DNA of 64,000 bases from the IMG/VR virus record IMGVR_UViG_3300025417_000018, positions 1-64,000 of that record; one strand, written 5' to 3'. Made by a program: the position numbers and the translations under genes. The first letter of the stretch is position 1, and each line of letters opens with the position of its first letter. The notes under the pieces were generated by a model, which searched no databases, was not told the origin of the DNA, and saw only the letters and a program-made list of their open reading frames with translations. This stretch comes from a virus. This document shows, piece by piece, positions 27,201 through 42,700 of the stretch.

Positions 27201-27701
27201 AATAGTACAAATACTATTCCAAAACCAATTCCACCTACAATCAATGAATTGACAACTGAATATTCACAATTACAAGATTATAAAATGTTAAGTGACAGCG
27301 TGGTCGTAAATAATGTTGTTTTCAAACCATTATTTGGTCCTAAAGCTGATCCATTATTACAAGCAACAATTAAAGTTATTCCAAATGCAACTACAAATGC
27401 AAGTACGAGTGAAATTGTAAGTGCGGTGTTAACGCAAATGAATAATTACTTTAGTATTGATAATTGGAATTTTGGAGACACATTTTATTTTAGTGAGTTA
27501 AGCGCATATATTCATAGCAATATAGGTGATTATGTAAGTTCGTGTGTGTTAGTACCAAACGATCCAAATTTAACGTTTGGTGATTTGTATGAAATTCAGT
27601 CTGCACCTTATGAAATATTTGTAAATGCGGCAACTGCTAATGATATTGTTGTAATTGCCGCGCTGACCCCGGCTGAGTTACAATCAGGAAGTACATCATA
27701 A
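24291..27701 (+). CDS. 6: Baseplate wedge protein gp6
   Basis: Main wedge ring protein connecting the baseplate to the inner hub. The 1136-residue product has the strongly conserved N-terminus of marine gp6: FRSYDYETLRKTMIDYLRLY, then YNDYIESSEFIALLDVMSFM and ENFIDTAERRDSVIKLANLV followed by SYTPKRN. T4 gp6 is 660 residues, so about 450 extra residues lie in the middle (roughly 480-780, rich in Tyr/Asn/Ser), before the conserved C-terminal wedge fold. The late promoter core and the ribosome site lie just upstream. Confidence 0.93.
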   Translation: MATSSRQSALFGVNDWQAIYQTFQQADFRSYDYETLRKTMIDYLRLYYPETYNDYIESSEFIALLDVMSFMGQGIAFRDDLNTRENFIDTAERRDSVIKLANLVSYTPKRNLAGQGYIKVTSIQTTQNITDLNGYNLSNVPVLWNDPANPNWLQQFNTIINASLVNAQQIGRPANSQEILGVTTSEYNMQIPAGSLPVVPFTSTVNGQSMRFELCSVTSVGEDYIYEIPPQPTNKFNILYRNDKLGYGSPNTGFFFYFKQGALESYDFTLQQQISNQVVDINIQGINNTDTWLYQINANNGTYGYWQQVDNIYADAYLQTESSQRTIFSVNSRFNDQVSYIFGDGVFSEIPVGTFRAYVRAGNALTYTIQPSEMQGLSVSFSYVSRLGRVETLTVGFALQLPVSNALVRESLASIKLNAPSRYYTQNRMVNGEDYNNFPYTLYSSIIKSKAINRSSVGVSKNLDLLDPTGKYSSSNSFADDGGIWLNATSGFSLLTINNTGDIITFLSGTLAAVLAGNRAMQYYIQYYPRYATGPSISSNSTYVADTGTAFDYWQISTVDANSLSGYFYNFTNNVNTPIPIGTYSTTNAKYITAGAILKFVAPAGYYFDSNNRLVSGIPTPSNQTYIWTTVLNVIGDGYNNGQGSFTNGSGPVTLNGFVPTGAILSVVIPAFTNSLSNAVIQECITRLELQQNFSLVFDNSLTIAQDRWSVELYTNPNWFVLFESTGYNRYQITYRSLAYYFGSVDQTRFTFETGSLVYDPFTGKILQDYIKILETNSQPNSNYPLSTPITASIIGQTVESDGYVDDFEVEIASIDVNNSSIVDNPDFFNQATGYIPNGTNIGIYAFFIQVQDALNLTRYDLIDSTTVCYQYATQSQIEVVKYEYPVGQLFYAYTDNVFYITVQDPTVTTPYYTLAQQSQYSVQTGRQGLSFQYRHNSNNTTRIDPATTNIIDLYVVTQSYYTQYQNYIQNSTNTIPKPIPPTINELTTEYSQLQDYKMLSDSVVVNNVVFKPLFGPKADPLLQATIKVIPNATTNASTSEIVSAVLTQMNNYFSIDNWNFGDTFYFSELSAYIHSNIGDYVSSCVLVPNDPNLTFGDLYEIQSAPYEIFVNAATANDIVVIAALTPAELQSGSTS

Positions 27702-27720
27702 TTAAAGAATTATAAAAAAT

Positions 27721-30700
27721 ATGGCAACTACAAGAGTTAGAACAATTAATTTTCTTCCAGAAATATTCCAAACACCTACAAACACACAGTTTTTAGGTGC
27801 GACATTAGACCAAATCACATCACAGCCTAACACGCAAAAGATACAAGGTTATATTGGTAGTAAGTTTGGATATGGTGTAAATCCAAATAACTATTATGTA
27901 ACTGAACCAACTAAAACTAGAACAGATTATCAATTAGAACCAGGTGTTGTTTTCACTGGGGTTGATCCATCTAGCGGTGCAACTGTAGCACAAGATTTTA
28001 TTAGTTATCCTGGTATTTTAGATGCATTAAAATTACAAGGTGGCATTACAGATAATAACAGTAGATTGTTTAACAGTCAATTTTATTCATGGGATCCTTT
28101 TGTTGATTTAGATAAAATTATTAATTACAATCAATATTATTGGTTGCCATCAGGTCCGCCTGCTGTTACTATTTCTACAAGTGTTATATATAATTCTGTA
28201 AACTTTTTAGTACAAAGTCAATCTGAATCATATTTGATTACTTCAAATATAGACCCTGCCGGGGCTGTAAATCCAACACTAACATTATTGCGTGGAGGAA
28301 CATATACATTTACAGTAAATCAAAATAGTCAATTTTGGATACAGGGTCAACCAGGCATTACTGGTTATAGTCCAACTCAACCAAATGTACAAACACGTGA
28401 TGTATATGGAGTATCAAACAATGGTGCTGATTATGGAGTAATCACATTCCAAGTACCAGAAGCCAATGCCTTAGACCAATATATATTCCCGGGAAACAAT
28501 TTAGTAGATGTTGTTTGTAATGTTCCTTTTAGTCAAGTTAATGGTGCATTTGTAAACGCCTTAGGTGGCATTGATAGTGTTACTGCATTAAATGGTTTAA
28601 CAGTAATGTTTTATAATACTGGCGTTGAAGATGAATATGGTTATGTAAATCAATTTTATGCACAAACTACATACGACCAAGATGGTGGTAATCCAAATCC
28701 TTATGTGTTCCCTGGTACACCTTTAGACAATGATAATTTTGAAGGTGGTTATTATACACAAGTAAATGCTACATTTTACACAATAAGTTTAATCGGAGAT
28801 CCTTCAAATCCACAAATCCAATTAACGCCATCTGGTTTTATTCCAACAAATGAAAACATTACTGCAACATATGGTAATGAATATATTAACCTTAAATTCT
28901 TTAGAAATACAAATGGTACTATAGAAGAAATACCGTATAATAGTGCAATATTAGATACATTATATTATCAAGATGGCACTACTCCAAGTAAAGTGGGCAT
29001 TATTAAATTAGTTGAAAACAACAATAATAATACACTAAACGTTGATACAGAAATATTAGGTAAAACTCAATATACATCGACTACAGGAATTGTTTTTACA
29101 AATGGTTTAAAGGTAACATTTCAGGGTGATATTTTCCCAACAAGTTATGCAAGTGGAGAATACTATGTACAGGGTGTTGGTACCGCTATTGAATTAATTC
29201 CTACTACTGAATTAATAAGCCCGGGCTTATTTTCAGAAGGACAATATATTCCATATGATACATTACCATATGATATTGGTAACTATGATATTACATTATA
29301 CTTGCCACTACTGCAAGATTATATAACAATTGCTAGAAATTCTATTAATAGAAATGCCTGGTCACGTAGCAATCGTTGGTTCCACACAGACGTTATTACT
29401 GCAACTGCAAAATATAACAATGATCCAACTATTATTTCTACATATGCAACACAGGCTGCCAAAGCAATAAGACCTATCATTGAGTTTTATCCAAACTTAC
29501 AATTGTTTGATTCAGGTACAATTGGTAAATCACCTATTGACTTTATAGATTTTAGAACAACAAATGCGTTTACTCAAGTGGCTGGGCAAACAAATTACTA
29601 TCCTGATGTAGCAGGATACACAACATATAATGCAACGATTCAAGCAGTAACAGGTCCTTCAACTAAAACTGCGACACATACAACTGCATTAATAAATCAA
29701 ATTACATTGAGTGATACCAATGGATTGTTTGTAAATGACACAATCACTTTTAGTGGTACAACTTTTGGTGGAATAAGCACAGGTGTTACATATTATATTA
29801 CATCAATCATTGGTACTAATATTACAATTTCAACGCAAAAACAAGGTACAAACTTAACATTAACTACAGCTACTGGTACATTAAGTGCATCAATATATCC
29901 ATACAGTACATTGATTACTATCCCAACTGCCGATCTGTCAGGTACATTTGGAATTGGACAATATATTACAGATTCAACATTGGTATTACCTGCAATTACG
30001 CAAATTACAAATATTGAAAAAGTTGATACCAATACTATCATTACAGTAAGTTGGTATAATCAATCAACTGTTCAAGGAACAACGGTAGCTAGTTTAGTTA
30101 CAGCATATACTCAACTAAGCAATTACGCATTGTTCGATGGTGCAAGAATTGTTTTTGCAAATGACACCGATGTAAATGTAAGAAACAAAATCTATGTGTC
30201 ACAATTTTCTACAACTGTAACCAATGGTGTACCAATCATTACACTAACAGAAGCAGAAGACGGATTGGTATTACCAAATGAACAAACAACAATTTATCGT
30301 GGGTATAATTATCAAGGTACAGATTTTTATTACAATGGTACAGCTTGGATAGAATGCCAACAAAAAATAAATGTAAATCAAACACCTTATTTTGATGTGT
30401 TTGATAGCAATGGAATAAGTTTTGGTGACTTAACAGTTTATCAAGGTAGCTCATTTAAGGGAAGCACACTATTTCAATATGGTGTTGGTACAGGAACAAA
30501 TGACACGGTATTAGGTTTCCCAATTCAATATTCTGGTGTAGACAACATTGGTGATATATCTTTCAATGTAACATTGAATAGTGATACTTTTACCTATGTA
30601 AGTGGGTTAAGTCCTATAACTGAAAATGTTAACACTGGTTATGTATATAATTACTCTATTGACGGTACAACATATATTCGTCAATTAGGTTGGCAAACAG

Positions 30701-33700
30701 CAGTAAGTCCTAGCGTTCAATATCAAATTTTTGATTTTAGTGTACCTGCACTAAGTGGACTCACAGCATTTAATTGCGACATTGCTCCATTAAGTTCAAC
30801 ATCTGATATTCAATGGCCTAAGGTTCAAGTTTATGTAAACAATACATATTTGGATCCTGCTAATTATACATTAACAACAACTTCTGATACCACAAGCATT
30901 ATTATATCTTCAGCATATATTCCGGTAACTGATTGTGTAATACAAGTTTTAATATTAAGTGACCAAGTAAGTGAAACTGCTTACTACCAAACACCTATTA
31001 ATATTAATAACAATCCTTTCAACACCAATATTACAACAGCGAATGTTGGTGATATTCGTAGACAATATCAAAGTATTTTCTACAATAATCCAAATACTAG
31101 CGGTCAAATCTTTGGACCTAATAATTACCGTGATTTAGGTAATTTAGTTCCATGGGGCAATGCTATTATTCAAAATAGTGCAAGTTTAGTATTGCCTGGT
31201 GCATTTTTACGTGACCCAAATACTAATTTATTTGACTCATTACAATATAATAGTAGAGAATATATTACATTTAAAGATTTGTTAGTTTACACAATTAATA
31301 ATACAAATTATAGTTATATACAAACTCCTGCTCAAATTTTAGATGATGCAATAACGCAAATATCAGCAACACATTCTTCAGATCAACCATTCTTTTGGAG
31401 TGATATGTTGCCTTGTAATGCTCCTTATATTACAAATACATATACTTTTGCAAACTCATTAGATATTAGTATCTATCCATTGAGTACAATTTATGATTTT
31501 AGTAAAGCAAATTATAGTAGCGTATTGGTATACTTAACACGCAATGGTGTTCAAACTCAATTGATACGTGGTGTTGATTATACTGTCAGCAGTACCGCAC
31601 CTTCATTAACGGTAACATATGACTTGTTACAAAACGATACCATTACAATTAATGAATATAATAACACAACAGGTAGCTATGTACCTAACACACCAACTAA
31701 GTTAGGATTATACCCTGCAACAATTCCTAGCGTAACATTAGATTCAGATTACTTTCAACCAACATATTTTATTGTAGGACATGATGGTTCATATAATAAA
31801 CTATATGGTAATTACGATCCAGATACAGGCGCATTAGATGATTTCAGAGACCAAGCGTTATTAGAGTATGAAACACGTGTATACAATAACTTAAAACTAA
31901 GCAACGTTATACCAATTACACAATATGAAGTAGTTCCCGGTTTCTTTAGAACGTTGCCATATTCATATGATGAATTTTTAGAAATCTATAGTGAAGGTTT
32001 CTTAAACTGGGTTGGTATCAATCGTATTAATTATAAAACTCAATTCTATTTGAAATCAGACCAGTTTAGTTATAATTATTCTAACAGCGCAAATAAGATA
32101 AATCAAGAACCTATCCAACAAGGTAACTTTAGAGGTTTATATTTGTATTACTATGATACAAGTACTCCAAATGAAACACCTTGGGAAATGGTAGGCTACA
32201 CAACAATGCCAGGTTGGTGGACTGACCGTTATGGTCCCGCACCATATACAAGTGATAACTTGGTGTTATGGAACGACATGGCTCAAGGTATAGATTACAA
32301 TAATGGTAATCCATTTATTAATCCTCTTTATGTTCGTGATGGTTTGTTAAGTGTTTTACCAGTAGATAGTCAAGGTAATTTGTTATCACCGTTTGATTCT
32401 ATTATGGGTAATTACAATCATTTTACTTTCCAAAATGACTGGGTAGTAGGTGACAGTGGTCCTGCAGAATTTTCTTATCGCAGAAGTAGCACATGGCCAT
32501 TTGATTTAATGCGCTTGTATGCATTATTCAAACCTGCAGAGTTCTTTAACTTGGGTGTTGACGTTGACAATTACAAATACAATGCAGAGTTTAATCAATT
32601 CTTAATCAATGATAGAAGTCATTTAGATATACAAAACATACCTGTGTATGGTAGTGGCACACCTGCAACTAGTTACATCAATTGGATTGTTGATTACGAA
32701 AAACAATTAGGTGTAGATGCAACAACACAGATTACAAACCTATTCAGTAACTTAGATGTTCGTTTGGTATATAGACTAGCTGGCTTTAGTGACCAGTCAT
32801 TATTGAATTTCTATTTAGAAAAGAGTTCTGCAAACAGTAACAACAGTTCATTATTAATTCCTAATGAAAACTATTCTGTACTATTATACGAGAACACACC
32901 TTTCACAACTTTAGTCTATAGTGGCGTAGTTGTGCAAATAACTCAAAACGGTTATAAGGTATACGGAAACAGTCAAAACGATGCATATTTCAGAGTTTAC
33001 CTGCCAAATACAAGTTCAAAATATACAGTAAGTACAGTAGAAAATTTGTCAGTAAAAGTATACTCACAATTTTACAATGATGTGGTGTTAGTTCCATATG
33101 GTACTGAATTTTATTCTGCACAAGAAGTAGCATCATTTATCAGTGGTTATAGTGCATATCTTATTGAACAAGGTATGATTTATGAATCAGTAGAAAATGG
33201 CGTCCCGGTAACATGGAATCAAATGATTGCTGAATTCTTATATTGGGCACAAATGGGATGGGACTTGGGAGTTATAACAACACTAAATCCTGCTGCCTCA
33301 CAATTAACAATTGATAAAGATAGTTATGTAGTACAGCCATTATCGGTACAAGAACAAAACTTTGTATTGAATCAAAACTTATACCCAATAAAGAATATTG
33401 ATTTGTCAATATTCCGTAATGGTACATTGTTTAATGTAGCTCCGCAAAATCAAGGTGACTCAATTAGTTATGGACAATTTAATATCAGTAACATTGAGCA
33501 TGGTATTGTATTTGATAATGTAACACAATTTAATGACATCATTTATAATTTGATTACAGGTTTACGTCAAAATAGAATTTATGTGCGTGGTGTAAAAACT
33601 GCTGATTGGAACGGTACATTAGATGCTAATGGATTTATATTAAATCAAGATAATATTTTACCATGGGACCCAACTGTCAAATATACTGCTGGTAGTATTG

Positions 33701-36700
33701 TTACATACAAAAACAAATATTGGTTTGCACTAGATATTGTTCAACCAAATCCAACGTTTATAGAAAAGAGTTGGAAAGTTACTAACTATAATGAAGTACA
33801 AAAAGGTTTATTACCAAATGGACAAACACGTGCATATGAATCTACCTTGTACTATGACACATACAGAAACAATTTAGATGAAGATGCTAACTTATTAAGT
33901 TACAGTTTGATTGGATATCGTCCTAGAAATTACCTAGCAACAGTTGACTTAACTGATATTACACAAATCAATGTTTATAAAAACATGATTAAAGAAAAGG
34001 GTACAATAAATGCTCTTAACGCATTTAAGGGCGCTAATTTGCCACAGGGTGGTATTGATTACACAATCTATGAAAATTGGGCCATATTGTCAGGGCAATT
34101 TGGTGGAACATTAAACAACAATTACGTAGAATTTATTTTACAACAAAATCAATTAACAGGTAACCCAAGTATTGTTGGGTTAACAAATGGTGTATATACT
34201 GACGGGGTACAACAAGAAGTTCCGTTGTATCAATTGGTTAACTACTCAGAAACAATTACACAGCCTAATATACTACCTACAATTTCAACAACAACACCTA
34301 GTACAGTATACCCAACTGCAGGTTATGTTAATTTTGATGACGTAAAAATGGCAAGCTATTACTATTCAGGATTAGCTACTGCTAAAAATAGTTTTGGAAC
34401 AGTAGTACCATTAAGTAATTTTTACGTTGGTGACTATGCATGGATAGCAAATTACTTAAGTGATTGGGACGTATTTACACCTGCAAGTTTAGGTCCTATT
34501 GTTAATGCTAAAAATAATTTAAATGGTACAGTAACGATTACATTTGTACAACCACACAACTTAACAAAAAATCAAATTTTTGCAATCGTTAATTTTAATA
34601 CACAAATCAACAATTACTATATTGTTGCTGGTGTTGTTGATGCAAATAGAGTATTGATTAATTTATCATTAAATCCACAACTAACAAATGTCACAGGGTT
34701 AGGTGTTGGTTTTATGTTTGACAGTCAACGTGTTGCAACAGCACCTGAGATTGCAGAACTACCATCACTACTTAACAACGAATTCAACCAGCTGTTAGTT
34801 TGGACAGACGCAAATACCAATGGTGGTTGGGCGGTATATCAAAAATCGTTGAATTACACCTATGATGCTGAAATATTGTTACCAGCAAGTGAAACATTTG
34901 GTTCTGCCGTTGCATACGCATATAATTTAGGATATATGATTGCTGATGCGGGTGCAGGTAAAGTTTATAGATATCAATATAATAGTGTATATCAGGCATA
35001 TGAAATCACACAAACATTGACGCAGAATACTTCTTTTGGTACTACAATTGCCTATACTGGAAACACATTTATTATATCAGAACCAACAGGTAACGTTTAT
35101 GTTTATGAATTGATTCAAACAGCATTGGTAAATTCACTTGAATTACAACAAACTATTCCGGCTCCTGCTGGTGGCAGTATATGGGGTAAAGGTCTTGCAA
35201 TATCAGGTGATGCAAATTGGTTATACATTAGTGATACCGCAAACAATAATGTTTATGTATATCGTAAATCAGCAATCACATATCTATATGAATTAATGGA
35301 AACATTAAGTGTAGCCGGTATTAATTCAAATGCAGAATTTGGATATTCAATTGCAACAGATTATTACGGAGATACAGTAACAATTGGAGCTCCTTATACA
35401 AACTATGATGCCAATACTGCTAGTTATGGTTATGCATTCTTGTTCAATAGAACAGTTCAAATGTTTGAAGCTACTAATCCAAGTCAACTTTTTGTTCCTC
35501 AACCATTTACATTGGCATGGACACCTACAACTACTACAGTAACAGCATCTAGTTATAGTGGAAACGCATTGGTGTTGAATACTGTTGTTGGTGTATATGT
35601 TAATTTACCATTTATTATTACAGGTACACCATTTGGTGGTTTAGCAGTAAACACAGTTTATTATGTAAAATCAATTAGCGGAAACAACATCACAGTATCA
35701 TTGACCAGAGGTGGCCCGGCGTTTACATTAGCCGGCGCAACAACAGGCTCAATGAATTTGGTTATACAAAATTCACCATTGTATGTTACTGTCAATGGAA
35801 CATTGATACCTGATAGCATGTACGCAGTATTAGGCTCAACATTTAACATATATAGTAACTCGACCCCAACACTTAATTATGGAGATTTGATAAACATCAG
35901 TAGTATTAATTTTGTATTGGCACAAACATTTACCGATGAAATGACACCAAGAGTTGGGGTAGAATTTGGTACAAGTATTGCTACAAATAATTTTGCAAAT
36001 GAAATATTGATTGGTGCACCATTTGAATTAAGCCCTGAAAATCATGAAGGTGCTGTTCATAGATTTACCAATAGTGGTGAAAAATATGGTATGATTGTTG
36101 GTGCCTATGCAACAAACGTAACACAAAATCATACTATATTATTGAATGGATATGCAGTTAATTTAAAACCTGGCAACGCAACAGTTATCAGTCAGCTTAT
36201 TAACAATGCAAAAATAACAAACATTACCTCAACCGCAGTTGATGGCATATTAATGATTCAATTGATTGATGTATCATTAGGTGTTTCAAACAACAAATTA
36301 TCATTGACGGTATTAGACAGTACAGTATTAGCTGAATTAGGAATTGAATTATATACTGAAACACAAGTTATCCAATGCCCACATACAGCAGGTGCCACAC
36401 AGTTTGGTACTGTAGTTAAGTTTAACGAATTTGGTACAAGTATAGTTGTTAGTGCTCCTGCAGGTACACGCTATTCTGCAACAACATTTGATGCTACCCC
36501 TCAAAATAACGTAGATTTAGATACTATCTTTGACAACAACGCAACACAATTTATTGATACATTCAATAATGCTGGTGCTGTTTATATGTTTGATTATTTA
36601 GGTGCATATAATGAAAGCATAACAGCTCCTGGACTATTTGCATATGCACAAAGTACAAATGCATTGAATATTGATTATGGTTCACAACCTTTATACGGTA

Positions 36701-39700
36701 CTGCACTAGACTATAATAACAATGTGGTTACTATTGGTACTCCTAAATTTAGCCCTACAACTTATGCAAATGACACAAACGGTCAGGTGGTTACATATGT
36801 AAACAGCAGTACAAGCAATGACTGGGCTGTGTATAGAACATCATGTCCTGTTGTAGATGTTAATAACATTGGACCTATCTTAATTTATAGCGCAAAAACA
36901 AATAACACATTAATTAATTTAGATTATTTTGATCCATTGCAAGGTAAATTATTAGGTGCAGTAAGAGAAAACATAGACATTATCAGTAATGTTGATCCTG
37001 CAACTTATAATTCTGTGGGTACAACAGTTGGTGGGAAAGTTTGGGGAGCAGAAAATCTTGGTAAACTTTGGTTTGATACAAGTAATGTTCGGTTTTTAAA
37101 TTACCATCAAAATGATGTAGTATACAATAGCCAATATTGGGGCGCTGTATTCCCTGGAAGTGACGTTGCAATATATTCATGGGTAGCAAGTAACGTGCCA
37201 CCTAACCAATATTCAGGTCCTGGAACTGCTTATAGTATAGATTCATTTGTGGTTACGCCAATCATTAATGAACAGGGTGCAATTGTTCCTATATATTATT
37301 TCTGGGCTAGAAACACAAATATAGTAAATCAAGAACAGGGAAAAACATTAGCCGATTCTACATTGCAAAGTTATATTGCACAGCCTCAGGCTAGTGGTAT
37401 AAGCTATTTTTCACCATTATTACAAAATGTATTTGCATTATATAACTGTAGTGACTACATAAACAATACAGACTCTGTACTACATATTGGTTACTCATCA
37501 GGTGGCGGTAATGATGTTGCACATACGCAATACACACTAATACAAGATGGAAACAAAGACAGTTTCTTGCCTGGCTTACCAAGCACAAGCGTATACAACT
37601 TAAGAGGATCAGTAACATCAACACAACCAACTGGTTTGTATGCTAGAATGTTAGACAGTTTGTCTGGTACAAATGTTACTGGAGCCGTTGTTCCTGATCC
37701 TAGGTTACCTCCCCCAGTTCGCACAGGTGTACTAACAAGACCCCGTCAAAGTTTCTTCTATGACAGATTGGGAGCATTGGATAACTATATTACTGGTGCA
37801 AATGCATTATTGATTCAATATCCTTTCAATGAAATTGCCAATAGTGTTTTCTTGTATGAAGTTGGTCCAATTAATCCTTCAACTGGATTACCTTTCTACA
37901 ATGTTGCAAATTATGTAAATTCTGTTAATTGGTGGGCTCCTGGCTACAATGACAATACAAGAGCAAGTGTGCAAGTACCTATCTATGCAGATTTATCAAC
38001 TCTTAATGTTCCTGTAGGAACTATTGCAAGTGTGTTGAAAAACGGAAACGGTTTCCAAGAAACATATGTATTAGATGCTACCTTAGGATGGGTACGTATT
38101 GGTTTACAGTATGGTACTGTTCAAATCAGTAGTGCAATATATGATTATGCAAACAACGCCATTGGATTTGGTAACAACTATTTTGACACAGCACCATATG
38201 ATACATATCCTAGCGAAGAAACTAGATATATTATACGTTCATTGAATGAAGAACTTCCTGACAATTTATTAGTAGAGAGAAACGTAGGTTTAATATTATT
38301 ATTCAATTATATCCAAGCTGAAACAGTACAAAATCAAAACTTTTTACCATGGTTGAACAAAACATCATTGGTTGATGTTACACATACTGTGCGTGAATTG
38401 TTACCATTAGAAGTTTTCCAAAGTGATAATGAAATATTCTTAGAAGGATATTTAAACGAGGTAAAACCATACCATGTTCTTATCAAAGATTTCTTATTTG
38501 CGTATACAGGTACTGACGTATTTGAGGGTGATATTACTGACTTTGATTTACCTGCTCAATGGAATTCAAGTGTTCAACAATTTATAACTCCTGAATTGGT
38601 ATACAATAATGCCAGCGGTGATAATCAATATTTACCCACAGATTCAATATGGCAAGAAACAAGTTATAATCAGTGGTTTAATAATTATGGATTAAGTATT
38701 GTTGGACAAGATAATTATTTAATATCCACGTTGCAATCGTATATGGCGGTTAATACAACATCTTGTTATGTTGACAATGTAACCGGATTTCCGGTCAACG
38801 GTACTATAACTATTGATAATGAACAAATTGGATATTCTGATTTGAATATTGCTACAAATCAATTATTGGGATTATCACGTGGATTGAACAACAGTGGTGC
38901 TAGTCAACATCTACCTGGTTCAAAAATTTACATTAATTTACCAGCAGTATTGGTATTGAACAGCGGTAGGGGTTACAGTAATCCTCCGCAGATTAGAGCA
39001 TACATTGATACATCAATATACCCTGCTCCAAGAGTTCCTGCATCATTTACTGCAATTATGAATTTGGATCGTGTGATTGGGGTGACAGTTAATAATCCAG
39101 GTGAAGGTTATGCAATATTACCTAGCATTAGTATTGATCCTGCACTTGTTGTAAGCGTTAACAGCAGTCAAGTTAATACAACTAATAACACAATTGATTT
39201 ACAATCACCATTGCTACAATCAGGTGACTTAATCATATATGAACCAGAAACAGGGTCAGAACCAATTGAAGGTTTAATTCCTAGTGAAAGATATTATGTT
39301 AACGTATTGGAATCATATCCAAATATAACGTTTGCGTTATATGAATCATACTTGAATTGTGTAAACGACAACAATCGTGTGAAATTAAATTCGCAAGGTA
39401 CTGGATATCAGAATTTTAGTGTAGGTGCTGTTGCAAGTTGCGTAACTAGTGCTATACCAGTTAGAGAAAATAACATAACATTAAAATTTGATAGAACAAC
39501 GTATAACAGTCAAGTTATTGATTGGCAACCAGGTGGGTATTACGGTGCATTCTATGCAGGTTCATATTCAAATAGTGAATTGGTTTCAAGTTCAAGTATT
39601 TTATTAGATAATGCTCAACCTAATATTGCTAATATACTTGCTAGTGCCCAAGGCGCGCCTTTTGAAATATTAGCTGTAGAAAATCAACAAACATTAGTTT

Positions 39701-42700
39701 GGTCTTCACTATCTAGAAATACTGTACAAACATATGGTTCTGGATCGTCATATCCAAATACAATTCGTATAACAGCAAGTACTGGTGGTAATCCTGTTAC
39801 TCCAACTCTTGGTGCTACACTTGGTTTTTACGTAGGTATGCCAATACAATTTATTGGAGAAGCAGTTGGTAATTTAAGTAATTATACAACATATTATGTA
39901 AAATCATTGGTACAGCTTCCTAATTTAACAACAGGTGTCTTAGAGGCAACAGGCTTTACTGTTTCAACTTCAATAGATGGTAATGGAAACCCTGGCTCAA
40001 CATTTGCACTAACATCTGCTACTGTGCCAACAGCGGGATTATTAGCTTATCCTGGTGAAGTTACAAATCAAGCAATATTAACAATCAACTATGATGGCAT
40101 CAGAAATACAACAGCTACTACTGCTGGAACTAATTATGTTACAGTAGAGTTAACACCAACAGGTCAAAATGGAACAACAAACTTCTATGTTGGTCTTCCA
40201 ATATTCTTTACAGGTGATGTGTTTGGTGGAATTGTTGCTAATGAAATTTATTATGTAACAACTGTAGTTGATCCACAGACATTTACAATGTCTACAAGTG
40301 CTGACCCATTAATGGTAAACGTTACGGCAACATCTTCAAGCAACAACGCAATCACTTGCGATAGTACGTTGGGCTTGTCTGTAAATACACCTATTATATT
40401 TACTGGAACTGCTGTGGGTAATCTGCAAACAGGTATTACTTATTATGTAAGCCAGTTATTTTCTGGGACAAAGAACACTCAATTTTCTGTGTCATTAAGT
40501 ATCAACGGCCCTGTAGTAACATTAACTACTGCAACTGCACCACTAGATCCTGTATTTGGCACATCACTTCTTACATTTACAAGCCAAGCTAATACATTAA
40601 AATTAACTAATGGTACTGGCTCAATGACGTTGAATGTTAATTTAAGTATTAATCCTGGACAAATTCAAGGACAACAATTTACAGCATATAATACTTCAGG
40701 TGTGTATACCGGTGTAAATGGTACATTAAACACATCTAGTTTATTGAACATAAATCTTACAGCTACATTGGCAACAGTTAATAGAGTTTGCTTGAGTCAA
40801 ACTGGACCTGGAATAACCAACATTTATACTAACATGCAATTTAATGTTAGTGGTAATATTGGTGGATTAACTACTGGAACAGAATACACAGTCGTAAACA
40901 CTGGAGTAACTTCAGTTCAGGTGTTAAGCACTAGTAGCACTGGAAATTGGTTAACAGTTAATGGTACTAATTCAACTGATGTATTATATGTTGGCATGCC
41001 GATATACTTCTCAGGAACATCATTAGGTAATGTTTTATTAAATGTAATTTACTATGTACATAGCATTGATAATAGCCCTCCAAGCGGTGAAGGAAGATTT
41101 ACTATAGCTACTTCAGTTGGAAGCTCATTACCGTTATCAGTATCTAACGATACAGGTAGTATGACTGGTACAGGTGACCCATATGTTGTGTTAAGCAACA
41201 CTTTAACAAATGCAACAACTAATACAATTTCATTAACACAATATATTAATCCAAGTAACTATGCAAGTTTTGACGTTAGTTATATTTTAGGTGGATACAA
41301 TGTGGCATTTTCAAGTGCAGGTGTTGGATACGCAATAAACAATACCATTGTAATACCTGGTACTTCAGTAGGAGGAACTACACCGGCAAATGATTTAACA
41401 TTAACTGTGTCCGCAATTAATAGTACAGGTGGTATTACTGGAACTATTGCAACAGGTGTAACACCTGGATTGGACAACAAATATTATGTAGATGTAGTAG
41501 ACGTAAATCAAATTGCACTATACAGCGATCCTAACTTGAAGGTATCAGTGAGTGGACAAAACTTACCATATAAAGGAATAACAAGTACAACTGCAACACA
41601 AACTGCAACCACTGGTAATGTTATTACTGTTGTAAGCAATACTGAATTTAATATCAATGATCCTGTTGTGTTTACGGGAACTGTATTTGGCGGTATAACA
41701 ATTGGTCAAACATATTATATTCTAACTAAACCTACATCAACGACTATAACTATTAGTACAAGTATCGGTGGTAGTGCATTTACAATTACAACAAATGCAA
41801 CTGGATCAATGACAATGGCTAAGTCAGGTGATTACTTATTATTACCAGAACCATTCTATTTTAACAGTAGTATTGTTAAGTACAATAATAATGTTTACCA
41901 ATGTATTGTAAGTAATAATGATGCTGACTTCATTTTTGGTAAATGGGAATTATTAACTTCAGGTTCAAGTAAACTTAATGCGCTTGATAGAATTATTGGT
42001 TACTATCAACCAACTGTTGACATGCCAGGTGTAGATTTAACACAATTGGTAACAGGTATTACTTATCCAAATAGTACGTATTTAGGTAATGCATTTGCAC
42101 CGGCTGATAATTATCCGTTAGATACTATCTTACAAGACCAACCATTTTACCCAACTGGCATTAATTTATCAGCAGTATTATATAACAACCATGCTTATAT
42201 CGCAACAAGTGATTCGGGTAACAACTCATCAATTAATGCTAGTGTTGACGGAGTAACATGGTCTAGCCTACAGTTAGCTAATACACCAATTGGTTTATAT
42301 GACATTATATATGTTGATGGTGAATATGTACTAACAGGAAACAATAGTGCTACTCCAATATTAATAAGTATTGATGGCACAACCTTTAGTACTCCATCAA
42401 CTGTAGTACCTTCAACTGGATTAAGCAGTATTGCATATGCAAATGGTTTATATGTTGCAGTAGGAAAAAATATTGTTACTGCAACAGATATTAATGATTG
42501 GAAACAACGTTATGAATTTACTGGCACATTAGAAAATAATTTGACAGGAGTAACATATGCAAACACAGCAGGATTCACTGGATTTATTGCTGTTGGTTCA
42601 GGGCAAGTTTCAACTAATTTAGTTATCAATAATGTCGCAATTATTTTCTCTAGTAGAGATGGTATATCATGGAGTCCATTAACCTTTACTACTCAATATG

